This document shows, piece by piece, positions 20,276 to 28,170 of a stretch of DNA of 32,881 bases. The stretch is from positions 1-32,881 of the forward strand of contig JBQCIO010000310.1 in NCBI GenBank assembly GCA_051953655.1, given 5' to 3'. The notes under the pieces are model-generated. The model saw only the letters and a list, made by a program, of their open reading frames with translations, was not told the origin of the DNA and made no database searches. The DNA is from JBQCHF01 sp051953655. Its GTDB lineage: Bacteria > Actinomycetota > Actinomycetes > Motilibacterales > Motilibacteraceae. How positions within the stretch are numbered: the stretch's first letter is position 1; every line of letters begins with the position of its first letter. Both the position numbers and the translations under genes were made by a program.

Positions 20276-22369
20276 CTGAACACGACGCACACCGACGTGC
20301 GGGACGGGCTGCCGCCCGAGGACCGCGCGCTGTCGCCCCGCACCGGCTGGACCCGCTCGCACTGGCTCGCCCTGGCCGACCGCACGCTCGACGCCATCCG
20401 GCCCTATGCCACGCCGGGGCACGCGCTGGTGCACCTTCCGGGTCCGGCCAGCAGGTCGGGGCGGCACAGCGACGGGCTGGAGGGCTACGCACGCACCTTC
20501 CTCGCCGCCGCCTTCCGGATCGCCGGCGAACCGGGCTTCCCCCGGTCTGTCCAGCTGGCGGACTGGTACCGGAGCGGGCTGGTGGCCGGGACGACGCCCG
20601 GCTCGGCCGAGGCATGGCCGCGGATGCGGGACGTCCGGCAGGCACGGGTCGAGGCAGCCTCGATCGCGCTTGCCCTGCACGAGACGCGGGACGTCATCTG
20701 GGCCGAGCTGACCGACGGGCAGCGCGAGCAGGTCGTCCACTGGCTCTCCGACGTCGTCGGCGCCGGGGCCCTCTACCCGCGCAACAACTGGCTGTGGTTC
20801 CAGAACGTGGTGCTGGCGTTCCTGCAGAGCGTGGGTGGGCCGACCTCACCGGAGGAGGTCGCCGCCAACCTGGCCAGCATCGAGGACTGGTACACCGGCG
20901 ACGGCTGGTACACCGACGGCGCCCAGGGCACGGAGCAGGGCGGCGAGCACCGCTCCTACGACCACTACTGCGGCTGGGCCATGCACTTCTACCCGCTGCT
21001 CTGGTGCCGGTTGCTCGGCGACCGTGCCGACCCGCAGCTGGCCGCCTCCTACCGCTCCAGGCTGCATCGCTGGCTGGAGCAGGCCCAGCACCTGGTCAGC
21101 CGCGACGGGGCGCCGCTCTACCAGGGCAGGTCGCTGACCTACCGGTACGCGGTCCTGGCGCCGTTCTAGGTCGGGGCGCTGTGCGAGGCCACCCCGCTGT
21201 CCCCGGGGCGCACCCGCCGGCTGGCCAGCGGGGTGCTGCGGCACTTCGCCGAACGGGGAGCCTGGGACCGCGCCGGGCTGCACCCGCTCGGCTGGCATGG
21301 CGAGCACCCCGCCATCCGCCAGGGGTATAGCGGCCCCGGCAGCCCCTACTGGGCGAGCAAGGGTTTCGCCGGGCTGCTCCTGCCGGCCGACCACCCGGTG
21401 TGGACCGACGTGGAGGAGCCGCTCGAGCTCGAGACCCGCGATGTCGCCCTGGCGCTGCCCGCGCCCGGCTGGCTCGTCTCCGCGACCCGGGACGACGGGA
21501 TCGTCCGGGTGGTCAACCACGGCGGGGACCACTGGAGCCCCGCGGCGCTCGGGCTCGACGACACCGTCTACGGGCGGCTGTCCTACACCGGCGTCACGGC
21601 GCCCGACGACGGGCTGGTCGCGGAGACCGGCCCGGTGGATTCCAGTGTGGTGCTGCTGGCCGCCGACGGCCGCCCCAGCCACCGCCGGCCGCTGCAGCGG
21701 CTATGGGTCGACGGCCGCGTCGCGGCCTCGCGGCACCGGGCGCACTGGCTGGTGGGCGCCGCGCAGGACGCGTGGACGGACGGTTCCGAGGCCCACCGCT
21801 TCGAGGTGGGGCCCTGGCTGACCGTCGCGTCGGTGCTGCGCGGGGCGGTGGAGGTGCGGGTGGTCCGCGTCGACGTCGACGACGACCCGTCGCGCGGACC
21901 GGCAGACGACCGCGGGGACGTGCGCCCTCAGGTTCTTCCCGGTCCGTGGCGGCTGCGGGTGGGTGGCCACTGCGTGGCCGGCAGCGAGCCCCCGACCTGG
22001 ACCGCTTCCCCCGCCACCGGCCCGGCCGACGAGCCGGTCGCCGCGGAGGTCGCCGGCCAGGACGGCCCGCGGGCGCGCGTGGTGAGCCTGCTCGGCTCCT
22101 GGCAGCCGGCGGTGCACCGCACCCGCGGAGCCAACGCCATGGGGGCGCACGCGGCGGTGCCCCTGCTGGTCGGCACCGACGACGCGGGCGACGGGACGGT
22201 GGCGGCGGTCGCGGTGGTGCTGGCCGGCGGCCACCTGCCCACGCCGCCGCTGCCCACGGTGTCGGTCCACACCGCAGAGCCCGGCGGCGAGGCCACGGTC
22301 ACGGTGTCGTGGCCCGACGGGGAGCACGACCGGTTCCGGCTGGACCCGCCCGACGTGCTGCGCCGGTAG
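20276..22369 (+). pseudogene. DUF2264-family protein interrupted by an in-frame TAG at 21167-21169
   Basis: The same reading frame continues across a single amber codon. Part one (to 21166) has NTTHTDVRDGLPPEDRAL, HLPGPASRSGRHSDGLEGYART, NNWLWFQNVVLAFLQ, GWYTDGAQGTEQGGEHRSYD and GRSLTYRYAVLAPF. Part two resumes VGALCEATPLSPGRTRR and has SGPGSPYWASKGFAGLLLPADHPVW. Together they make ~697 residues, the expected DUF2264 size: an alpha/alpha barrel plus beta-sandwich. As I recall, this family is linked to GH154 glucuronidase-type activity. Family members usually have Trp after APF, so TGG to TAG is the likely lesion. GAAGGA at 20264-20269 points to a CTG start at 20276; the first in-frame GTG (20297) is too far from it. 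No signal peptide. It may be a fresh pseudogene, a sequencing error or a readthrough site. Confidence 0.85.
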
Positions 22370-22384
22370 CAGCCGGCGCAGGCG

Positions 22385-23209
22385 TCAGGCGGCGCTCCCC
22401 ACCAGCTCGTGCAGCACCGCGGCGTCCTCCGCCAGCGCGCCCGGGTCGTCGTCGCGGACGAACTCCAGCAGCACCGGGTGCGTCCGCCCGGTGCCGGCGA
22501 CCCGGGAGAACACCTCGGCCCACAGGTCCGACCGCGCCGCCAGGGGGAGCCGCCGACCCTCCGTGTCCCAGCTGAAGACGTGGACCGTGCCGAGGTGCGG
22601 CAGGTGCGCGTCGAGGGTGGCCAGGGCCGCGTCGTCGTCCAGCCCCACCTGCGGCTGCCAGGACAGCGCGACCGAGCCCGGCGGTGCGCCAGCAGCAGCT
22701 GCCTGCTCGAGCAGCGTCAGCGCGCTGCCCGTGCGGTCGGTCAGCGTCCCGTCGTGGTGCTCGTGCACCAGGGCCAGACCACGAGCCGCCGCTGACCGGG
22801 CGGCGGCGACGACGCCGTCGGCGACCGCCCGGCGATCCTCCGACGTCGCGTCGGAGGAACCGCGAGTGCCGGCCCAGACCCTGATGGCGGCCGCACCCAC
22901 GGCCGACGCCGTGGCGACCACGGCCTGGACCTGCTCGCTCCCCGCCTCGCCGCAGCGCAGGTACGAGCCGTAGGTGGAGACCGCCACGCCGGCGGCAGCG
23001 GTGAGGTCCCGCACCCGCCCAGCGTGCTCGACGTCGCCCGCGGGCACATGCACGTCCCCGCCCCACTCCACGGCCCTGAGGCCGTGCTGCCCGCACAGGC
23101 GCAGCACCGACCCGGCGTCCAGGCCGCGGAAGGTCACCGACACCAGGCCGGGCACCAGCGAGGCGGGGGCCGGCCCTCCAGGTGCCGCTGCACCCGACGC
23201 GCTCGTCAC
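22385..23209 (-). CDS. Sugar-phosphate isomerase/epimerase-type TIM barrel (AP-endonuclease-2 superfamily)
   Basis: A 274-residue cytoplasmic protein of the xylose-isomerase-like TIM-barrel fold. Strand-end residues that would bind metal and substrate are visible: AVEWGGDVHVP, IRVWAGTRGSSD, LVHEHHDGTLTD, ALSWQPQVGL, VHVFSWD and the final LLEFVRDDDP. The partner reaction is probably isomerisation or epimerisation of a monosaccharide or sugar acid released by the island's glycosidases; the substrate is not determined. It begins with GTG at 23209, only seven bases after a TAGTCT hexamer, so it is likely leaderless. It converges on the DUF2264 gene (15-bp gap) and diverges from the esterase gene across a shared operator. 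Confidence 0.82.
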   Translation of the reverse strand: MTSASGAAAPGGPAPASLVPGLVSVTFRGLDAGSVLRLCGQHGLRAVEWGGDVHVPAGDVEHAGRVRDLTAAAGVAVSTYGSYLRCGEAGSEQVQAVVATASAVGAAAIRVWAGTRGSSDATSEDRRAVADGVVAAARSAAARGLALVHEHHDGTLTDRTGSALTLLEQAAAAGAPPGSVALSWQPQVGLDDDAALATLDAHLPHLGTVHVFSWDTEGRRLPLAARSDLWAEVFSRVAGTGRTHPVLLEFVRDDDPGALAEDAAVLHELVGSAA

Positions 23210-23216
23210 AGCGAGC

Positions 23217-23222
23217 AGACTA
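23217..23222 (-). promoter_or_regulatory. -10 hexamer TAGTCT of a leaderless promoter
   Basis: On the minus strand TAGTCT is followed by seven bases and then the GTG start of the TIM-barrel gene. The corresponding -35 position (23240-23245, reading TTCCAA) falls inside the LacI-type operator at 23241, so repressor binding would block this promoter. Confidence 0.55.
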
Positions 23223-23240
23223 GGCTTCCCGTGACCCCTT

Positions 23241-23256
23241 TGGAAAGCGCTTACCC
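23241..23256. promoter_or_regulatory. LacI-type operator candidate, AGCGCT core (site B)
   Basis: TGGAAAGCGCTTACCC contains the imperfect palindrome GGAAAGCGCTTACC around a central CG. It overlaps the -35 region of the leaderless TIM-barrel promoter and ends 24 bp before the esterase ATG. One repressor dimer could therefore control both directions. Confidence 0.7.
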
Positions 23257-23280
23257 AGCCGTCGTCCCGGAAGGCTCCCC

Positions 23281-24249
23281 ATGGCCCGCCTCGCCCACCA
23301 GCCCGCCTACGTCGGCCGCGAGCTCCCCCGCGGCGACCACACCCCGCCCGTCGACCTCGACGCCTTCTGGGCCACGTCGCTCCCGACCGGGACGGTGGTG
23401 CCGCGGCTGGAGAAGGTGGCGACCCGGCTCAAGACCGTCGACGTCTTCGACGTCGTGTTCCCCGGTTTCGGCGAGGAGCCGGTGCGGGCCTGGCTGGTCC
23501 GCCCGGCCGGCAGCGACGACGAGCGCCTTCCCGTGGTCGTGGAGTACATGGGCTACGGCGGCGGGCGGGCCCTGGCGCACGAGCGCCTGCTGTGGGCCTC
23601 GGCCGGCTACGCGTACCTCGGCGTGGACACCCGCGGCCAGGGCAGCAGCTGGTCGGTCGGGCACACGCCCGACCCGCACGGCAGCGAACCGGCCCACCCC
23701 GGCTACCTCACCAAGGGGATCGGCTCGCGGAAGACCTACTACTACCGCCGGGTCTTCACCGACGCCGCCTCCGCGGTGCACGCCGCCCGCGAGCTGCCCG
23801 GGGTGGACCCGGACCGCATCGTGCTGCGCGGGGCGAGCCAGGGCGGCGGCATCACCATCGCGGCGGCGGCGCTGGCGCCGGAGGGCGTCGTCGGCGCCCT
23901 GGTCGACGTGCCGTTCCTGTGCGACATCGCCCGGGCCGCCGCGCTGGCCGAGGAGCCGCCCTACACCGAGCTGCGCTCCTACCTCGCCGTCCACCGCGAC
24001 CGGGTGCCCCAGGTGCTCGGCGTCCTGCGGTACTTCGACGGCGTCGTGCTGTCCCAGCGCGCCACCGTCCCGTCGCTGTGGTCGGTGGGCCTCATGGACG
24101 TCGTCTGCCCGCCCGAGACGGTGTTCGCCGCCTACGACGCCTGGGCCGGGCAGAAGTCCATCGAGGTCTACCCCTACTGCGGCCACGACGGCGGCGGCGC
24201 GCACCACAGCGAGCTGCAGCTGGAGGCGGCGGCGGCCATGACCTCCTGA
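23281..24249 (+). CDS. axe1: CE7-family acetyl esterase (acetyl-xylan esterase / cephalosporin-C deacetylase type)
   Basis: A 322-residue alpha/beta-hydrolase, the size of CE7 enzymes. The catalytic triad is visible: S186 in RGASQGGGIT, D273 in GLMDVVCPP and H302 in YCGHDGGG. The family insert containing RGQGSSW and the oxyanion segment VVEYMGYGGGR are also present. There is no signal peptide, so it deacetylates imported acetylated sugars or oligosaccharides in the cytoplasm, removing acetates that would block the glycosidases. GGAAGG lies six bases before the ATG. It is transcribed from the operator-controlled divergent region and ends in a strong terminator shared with the convergent Tat-protein gene. 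Confidence 0.92.
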   Translation: MARLAHQPAYVGRELPRGDHTPPVDLDAFWATSLPTGTVVPRLEKVATRLKTVDVFDVVFPGFGEEPVRAWLVRPAGSDDERLPVVVEYMGYGGGRALAHERLLWASAGYAYLGVDTRGQGSSWSVGHTPDPHGSEPAHPGYLTKGIGSRKTYYYRRVFTDAASAVHAARELPGVDPDRIVLRGASQGGGITIAAAALAPEGVVGALVDVPFLCDIARAAALAEEPPYTELRSYLAVHRDRVPQVLGVLRYFDGVVLSQRATVPSLWSVGLMDVVCPPETVFAAYDAWAGQKSIEVYPYCGHDGGGAHHSELQLEAAAAMTS

Positions 24250-24270
24250 GCCCTCACCGAACAGCAGTGA

Positions 24271-24308
24271 GGGGAGGGGAGCGCGGGTCCCCTCGCGCTC
24301 CCCTCCCC
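24271..24308. terminator. Strong bidirectional hairpin terminator
   Basis: A perfect 15-bp stem (24271-24285 with 24294-24308; GGGGAGGGGAGCGCG and its complement) encloses an 8-base loop. It sits in the 74-bp gap between the convergent esterase and Tat-protein genes. There is no T-run, as is common in GC-rich actinobacteria, so termination would rely on the hairpin itself. Confidence 0.75.
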
Positions 24309-24323
24309 CGTCCAGGCGCTCCC

Positions 24324-26444
24324 TCAGCCCTCGTCGTCCGCGGTGATCCGGATCTCGAGCGAGCCCGTGTGCGGGAGCAGCACGGCGTGCAGCCGGCGGT
24401 CGGCGGCGCGGAAGTAGACCTGCTTGCGCGCCACGACCTGCGCCTCGAGGGCCCGGCCCCACTCGACCCGCAGCGAGACATCACCCCGGCGGATCAGCAG
24501 GCCGCTCGCCGACGCGCCGGTGCTGCCGCCGTAGGCGACGGCGGTCCCGCCCCCCGACGACACCGACGACACCGACGACTCCGACGACTCCGACGACACC
24601 GACGAGCCCGGCGAGCCCGGCGACACCAGCGACACCGTGTCGGAGGCGTGCAGCACCAGCGGGAGCTGCTCCTGCGCGTCCGCGTCGGTGGTCGTCCGCA
24701 GGAGCACCTGCCCGGCGCCCACGACGACGTCCTTGACCAGCGCACCGTCGAAGCCGGTCCAGCGCACACCCACCGGGGACGCGCCCGGGACCGACCGCGG
24801 GTCGGACACCGCACGGCCCCTGCGAGGGTCGCCGGCGAAGTACGCCGCGTCCAGCACGTCCTGGTCGGCGTCCGCCCGGCCGTCCACGAACGTCGTCCAG
24901 GCGGAGTCGTCACCGGTGTTGAGGGCGTGCAGAAGCATGCCCGCGACCGGGTGCCACAGGAACGCCGGGCCGGTGCGCACCAGGCCCGAGGCGCGGTTGC
25001 CGAAGTGGGCGCCCAGGAACCAGCTCGGCCGCCGGACGTAGACCCACTGGCGCTCGCCCAGCGGGTCGCGGCGCCACTCGGTCACCGCCCTGCGCTGGAG
25101 GTAGGGCAGCGCCTCGACGGCCCGGTCCTTGGCCGCCTGGCTCGGGAACGCCTCGCCGTACTCCATGTCCCGCACGGTGGCGAAGATCGTGTAGTAGGGC
25201 GACGACGGCTTCACCGGGTCCGGGCTGGCCGCCCACGCCGCGCGCTGGGCGGCCCGCTGCTGCACCGACGGCTCGAACGCCCGGGCCAGCGGGATGGTGG
25301 GCGCGAGCAGCGAGTCGGTGGTCGCCTTGTAGCCGTCGTTGGGGACGTCGTCGCGGAACACCATGTAGGTGCGGGCGGACGAGGCGACGTTGCCGAGGTA
25401 CCCGGCGCCGTCGGGCTCGCGGACGAAGTTCCACTGCCACCAGCCGTAGAAGTCCTCGGCCATGTCGTGCACCACCGGGCTGTGCTGCAGCGACCAGAGC
25501 TTGGCCACGTCCGGGAGCATGACCTCGTCGTTGTAGCCGAGGTCCTGGCCCTTGGGCTCGTAGAAGTAGCCGGCCGGGCTCTGCCCGCTCTCGCGCATGA
25601 ACCGGATCCGCTCGTCGACCATCGGCTGCAGGTCGCTCGCACCGGTGACCGCCACCACCTCGACGGCGGCGAAGAGCCCGCCGAAGGCCTGGTTGGCGTA
25701 CTCCTGCACCGGCTCGGTCCACACCGACCGGTTCTGCGGGTCGAGGAACCAGCGGGCGGCCCGCTCGAGCGCGGCCCGGACGCGGTCGGTGGTCTCGGGC
25801 AGGGCGCCGACCTCGGCCAGGTTGCGCACCACCATCGCCAGCGCGGACATCCCGAACGCGGTGGCGGCGCGCGAGTGCTCGTCCGGCGCGTACTCCGACC
25901 ACGAGCCGTCGGTGTGCTGCAGACCCAGGTAGTAGCCCAGGGCGGCGTCGAGCCGGGCCAGCAGGGCCTGGTCGCCCACATAGGCGTTCCACGGGCGCTC
26001 GTTGGCCACGAACCAGGCCATGGTGGCCACGTTCTCCTGGATCCGGGCGTTGTAGGGCTGGTCGGGGCTGCGGCCGCCCCAGCCGCCGCGCAGCCACCCG
26101 TAGGTGAGCGGGTCGGTGCTGATCCCGTTCGCCATCGGAGCCAGCGAGAGCAGGAACCCGGCGATCTGCTGCTCCTGCGGCGCGAACGCCGCCCGCGCCG
26201 GCGGCTGCGCCAGCGGCGCCAGCAGCGGGAGCGGGTCGCCGGCCGCCGCCGAGGCCGGCGCGGCGAGGCCGGGCAGCAGCGGCAGTCCGCCGGCGAGGGC
26301 AGCCGCACCGCCCGCCAGCGCCCCGGCGAGCACGGCCCGCCGGGTGGGCTGCGTCGGGCCCGTGCCCGACGGCTCCGCGGTGGTGGTCGAGGTCGAGGCG
26401 ACGAGCGGACTGCTGCTGGTGGTCGTGCTGGTCTGAGGAGGCAC
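24324..26444 (-). CDS. Tat-exported protein of unknown family (putative glycan-active alpha/alpha-barrel protein)
   Basis: A 706-residue protein. After a Ser/Thr-rich start comes a twin-arginine signal: TRRAVLAG with R35-R36, a hydrophobic stretch to about 60 and an ASAAA cleavage region. The mature N-terminal ~400 residues are helical and Trp/Tyr-rich (PYNARIQENVATMAWFVANERPWNAY, GLQHTDGSWSEYAPDEHSRAATAFGMSAL), like the alpha/alpha toroids of polysaccharide lyases and some glycosidases. The C-terminal part (SGLVRTGPAFLWHPVAG, GVRWTGFDGALVKDVVVGAGQVLL) looks like a beta-sandwich, broken by a 27-residue Ser-rich repeat. I cannot name a family. GTG 26444 with GGAG nine bases upstream was chosen; the open frame continues to 26807 without plausible protein sequence. 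It diverges from lacI and probably makes or prepares the imported sugar outside the cell. Confidence 0.75.
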   Translation of the reverse strand: MPPQTSTTTSSSPLVASTSTTTAEPSGTGPTQPTRRAVLAGALAGGAAALAGGLPLLPGLAAPASAAAGDPLPLLAPLAQPPARAAFAPQEQQIAGFLLSLAPMANGISTDPLTYGWLRGGWGGRSPDQPYNARIQENVATMAWFVANERPWNAYVGDQALLARLDAALGYYLGLQHTDGSWSEYAPDEHSRAATAFGMSALAMVVRNLAEVGALPETTDRVRAALERAARWFLDPQNRSVWTEPVQEYANQAFGGLFAAVEVVAVTGASDLQPMVDERIRFMRESGQSPAGYFYEPKGQDLGYNDEVMLPDVAKLWSLQHSPVVHDMAEDFYGWWQWNFVREPDGAGYLGNVASSARTYMVFRDDVPNDGYKATTDSLLAPTIPLARAFEPSVQQRAAQRAAWAASPDPVKPSSPYYTIFATVRDMEYGEAFPSQAAKDRAVEALPYLQRRAVTEWRRDPLGERQWVYVRRPSWFLGAHFGNRASGLVRTGPAFLWHPVAGMLLHALNTGDDSAWTTFVDGRADADQDVLDAAYFAGDPRRGRAVSDPRSVPGASPVGVRWTGFDGALVKDVVVGAGQVLLRTTTDADAQEQLPLVLHASDTVSLVSPGSPGSSVSSESSESSVSSVSSGGGTAVAYGGSTGASASGLLIRRGDVSLRVEWGRALEAQVVARKQVYFRAADRRLHAVLLPHTGSLEIRITADDEG
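24556..24636 (-). repeat. Nine degenerate 9-bp tandem units in the Tat-protein gene
   Basis: Plus-strand units follow GACGACACC, GACGACTCC, GACGAGCCC and close variants; the first two copies are identical. In the minus-strand frame they encode VSS, ESS and SPG triplets, giving a flexible Ser-rich stretch of 27 residues inside the C-terminal domain. Unit length is a multiple of three, so copy-number change would lengthen or shorten the linker without a frameshift. Confidence 0.8.
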
Positions 26445-26655
26445 GGGTGGGTGCTCCGTCCTCGCGCTGGGCGCGTCGTCGTGGGATGGCTGGGACAGGG
26501 CGCGACGGGAGACGGCGCAGGCCAGGGACCGGGGCGTCGAGGGCGGTGGAGCGCGGTCGACCGAGCGGTCCTGGCGCGTAACGGACGCCGTGGCCGTGAA
26601 CGGTGGGACTGCCGCACAACGCCCGTCAAGGGAGCAAGCAGCCGTCGTCCGCGGC

Positions 26656-26669
26656 GTGGAACGTTCACC
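26656..26669. promoter_or_regulatory. LacI-type operator candidate, AACGTT core (site 1)
   Basis: GTGGAACGTTCACC has the perfect core GAACGTTC with central CG. It lies 212 bp upstream of the Tat-protein start. Confidence 0.5.
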
Positions 26670-26735
26670 GACGGCGCGATCTGCGCAGGTCGCGGGCGCA
26701 CGAGCCGGCCGCCGCGCTCGTCCGTCGGCGATTCC

Positions 26736-26745
26736 GTTCATGAAC
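26736..26745. promoter_or_regulatory. Perfect palindrome GTTCATGAAC
   Basis: The half-site GTTCA is the same as in the AACGTT-type operators but in the opposite (everted) arrangement. It could be a secondary site or an independent regulator's site. Confidence 0.4.
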
Positions 26746-26766
26746 AGGACGTCACCGCGCAGTGAG

Positions 26767-26785
26767 GGTGAACGTTCATCGTTCA
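26767..26785. promoter_or_regulatory. LacI-type operator candidate, AACGTT core (site 2) with extra half-site
   Basis: GGTGAACGTTCATC is a near-perfect 14-bp palindrome; a further direct half-site GTTCA follows at 26781-26785. It is 98 bp from the centre of site 1, close to nine to ten helical turns, which would suit cooperative looping. Confidence 0.55.
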
Positions 26786-26950
26786 ACGCGGGCGTCACCG
26801 CGTTCATGATCGCGCTGGCCGCACGAAACTGCAGGTCAGAGGCCTACAGAGGCCTGCGAGCCGCTCGCGCCGGGCCGTTGCTGCGGGGACACGATCCGGA
26901 AACAAGGTCTTGACGCGGTCACCGTCGTGGTCGTTCAGTTCACCGCAACG

Positions 26951-26966
26951 TCATGAAGGGTCATGA
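26951..26966. promoter_or_regulatory. Paired TCATGA repeats before lacI
   Basis: TCATGAAGGGTCATGA has two identical self-complementary hexamers one helical turn apart, 34 bp upstream of the lacI GTG. It lies downstream of the -35-like TTGACG and is a candidate autoregulatory site. Confidence 0.35.
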
Positions 26967-27000
26967 CGCGGAACGACGCCGACTGGGAGGAGGGACCGTC

Positions 27001-28065
27001 GTGGGACGCACCGCAGTCACCGTCCGGGACGTCGCCCGGCACGCCAACGTCTCCAGCGGCACCGTCTCCCGGGTGCTGAACCAGCACAGCAACGTGGCCG
27101 GCGAGCTGCGCGAGCGGGTGCTCCGCTCCGCGGCCGAGCTCGGCTACCTCCCGCGCCAGGTGCGGGGGGTCTCCTCCATCGCGACCACTCCGGCGCGCAG
27201 CATCGGCTACCTGCTCACGCTCCCCCACCTGCCCACCACCAGCGACCTGATGGCCCCGTTCTGGGCCGGCGTGCTGCACGGGGTCGAGACCGAGGCGGCG
27301 AGGCGCGGTGCCAGCGTCACGTACCGCTCGCTGCCCGGTGCCGGGGTCTCCCCCGCCGAGGTGGTCGAGCGGATCGGCGAGCTGGGCATCGACGCCACCC
27401 TGCTGGTGGGCGTGCCCTCCCCCGAGGTCGTCGAGGCCGTCGAGCACCTCGGCATCCCGGTCGTGGTGGTCGACTCCCAGCTCGAGGGCGCCGGGCACGA
27501 CGCGGTGCTGCCCGACTACGCCGAGGGCGCCCGCCAGGTCGTGGACGAGATGCTGCGCGCCGGGCACCGGGACATCGCCTTCATCGGCGGCCCGCTCGTC
27601 CCCGGCTCCGCCGTGCGCAACGCGGTGCCGGCCATCGAGCAGCGTGCCCGCGGCCTGCGCGACGCCCTGGCGCACGCGGGCGTCCCCTTCCGCCCCGAGC
27701 TGGTGGAGAGCTGCGACCTCACCCAGCAGGGCGCCTACGCCGCCACTCGCCGGCTGCTCGCCGGCGACGCCCCCTTCACCGGCCTGTTCTGCGCCAACGA
27801 CGTCACCGCCTCCGGGGCGCTGCTGGCCCTGCGCGAGCACGGCTGCATCGTCCCCGACGACGTGTCGGTGGTGGGCGCGGGCGACGAGCTGGGCGCGCAC
27901 ACCTTCCCGCCCCTGACCACGTTCCGTCTCGACCTGCCGGTCCTCGGCGCGGTGGCGGTCCACCGCCTGCTGGCCCGCGCCGACGACCCGGAGACCCCGG
28001 CCGTCACGACCCTCGTGCCGGTCGACCTCGTCCGCCGCTCGTCCGTGGCGCCACCGCGCCGCTGA
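27001..28065 (+). CDS. LacI-family transcriptional regulator
   Basis: A 354-residue repressor. The N-terminal helix-turn-helix (TVRDVARHANVSSGTVSRVLN, residues ~7-27) and the hinge helix (ERVLRSAAELGYLPRQVRG) are canonical. The periplasmic-binding-protein-like effector domain follows (IGYLLTLPHLPTTSDLMAPFWAGVLHGVE, PVVVVDSQLEG, GHRDIAFIGGP, FTGLFCANDVTASGALLALREHG, VSVVGAGDELGAHTFPPLTTFRLD). GGAGGAGGG precedes the GTG at 27001; the ATG at 26953 lacks this. It is followed by a sugar importer on the same strand, so it most likely senses the imported sugar or a product of it and represses the island. Its binding site may be the AACGTT-type palindromes upstream, the AGCGCT-type sites, or both. 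Confidence 0.92.
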   Translation: MGRTAVTVRDVARHANVSSGTVSRVLNQHSNVAGELRERVLRSAAELGYLPRQVRGVSSIATTPARSIGYLLTLPHLPTTSDLMAPFWAGVLHGVETEAARRGASVTYRSLPGAGVSPAEVVERIGELGIDATLLVGVPSPEVVEAVEHLGIPVVVVDSQLEGAGHDAVLPDYAEGARQVVDEMLRAGHRDIAFIGGPLVPGSAVRNAVPAIEQRARGLRDALAHAGVPFRPELVESCDLTQQGAYAATRRLLAGDAPFTGLFCANDVTASGALLALREHGCIVPDDVSVVGAGDELGAHTFPPLTTFRLDLPVLGAVAVHRLLARADDPETPAVTTLVPVDLVRRSSVAPPRR

Positions 28066-28170
28066 CCACTGCCTGCGGCCCACTGATCCCGTCAGCACCA
28101 CCGCCCCACCCGCTCCACCGCACCGTCCGACCTCACCCACGTCCCCGCCGTACGACAGGAGCTGTCTGCC

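Larger units (their letters stand above)
26445..27000. promoter_or_regulatory. 556-bp divergent control region between the Tat-protein gene and lacI
   Basis: This gap has no convincing gene. It carries several inverted repeats built on TGAAC/GTTCA, four copies of the palindrome TCATGA (26738, 26804, 26951, 26961), a direct repeat CAGAGGCCT at 26837 and 26847 (10-bp period), and a -35-like TTGACG at 26910-26915 pointing to lacI. No clear -10 is visible in either direction. Confidence 0.6.

Noticed and set aside
24556..24636. Short tandem repeats considered as a CRISPR array.
   Set aside because: The units are 9 bp, contiguous, without spacers and in frame within a coding region; no cas genes are present.
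23592..26765. A 1057-codon open frame on the plus strand and a 954-codon one on the minus strand at 26935-29799.
   Set aside because: Both run antisense or out of frame to well-supported genes (esterase, Tat protein, lacI, binding protein). They lack recognisable domains and reflect the scarcity of stop codons in ~73% G+C DNA.
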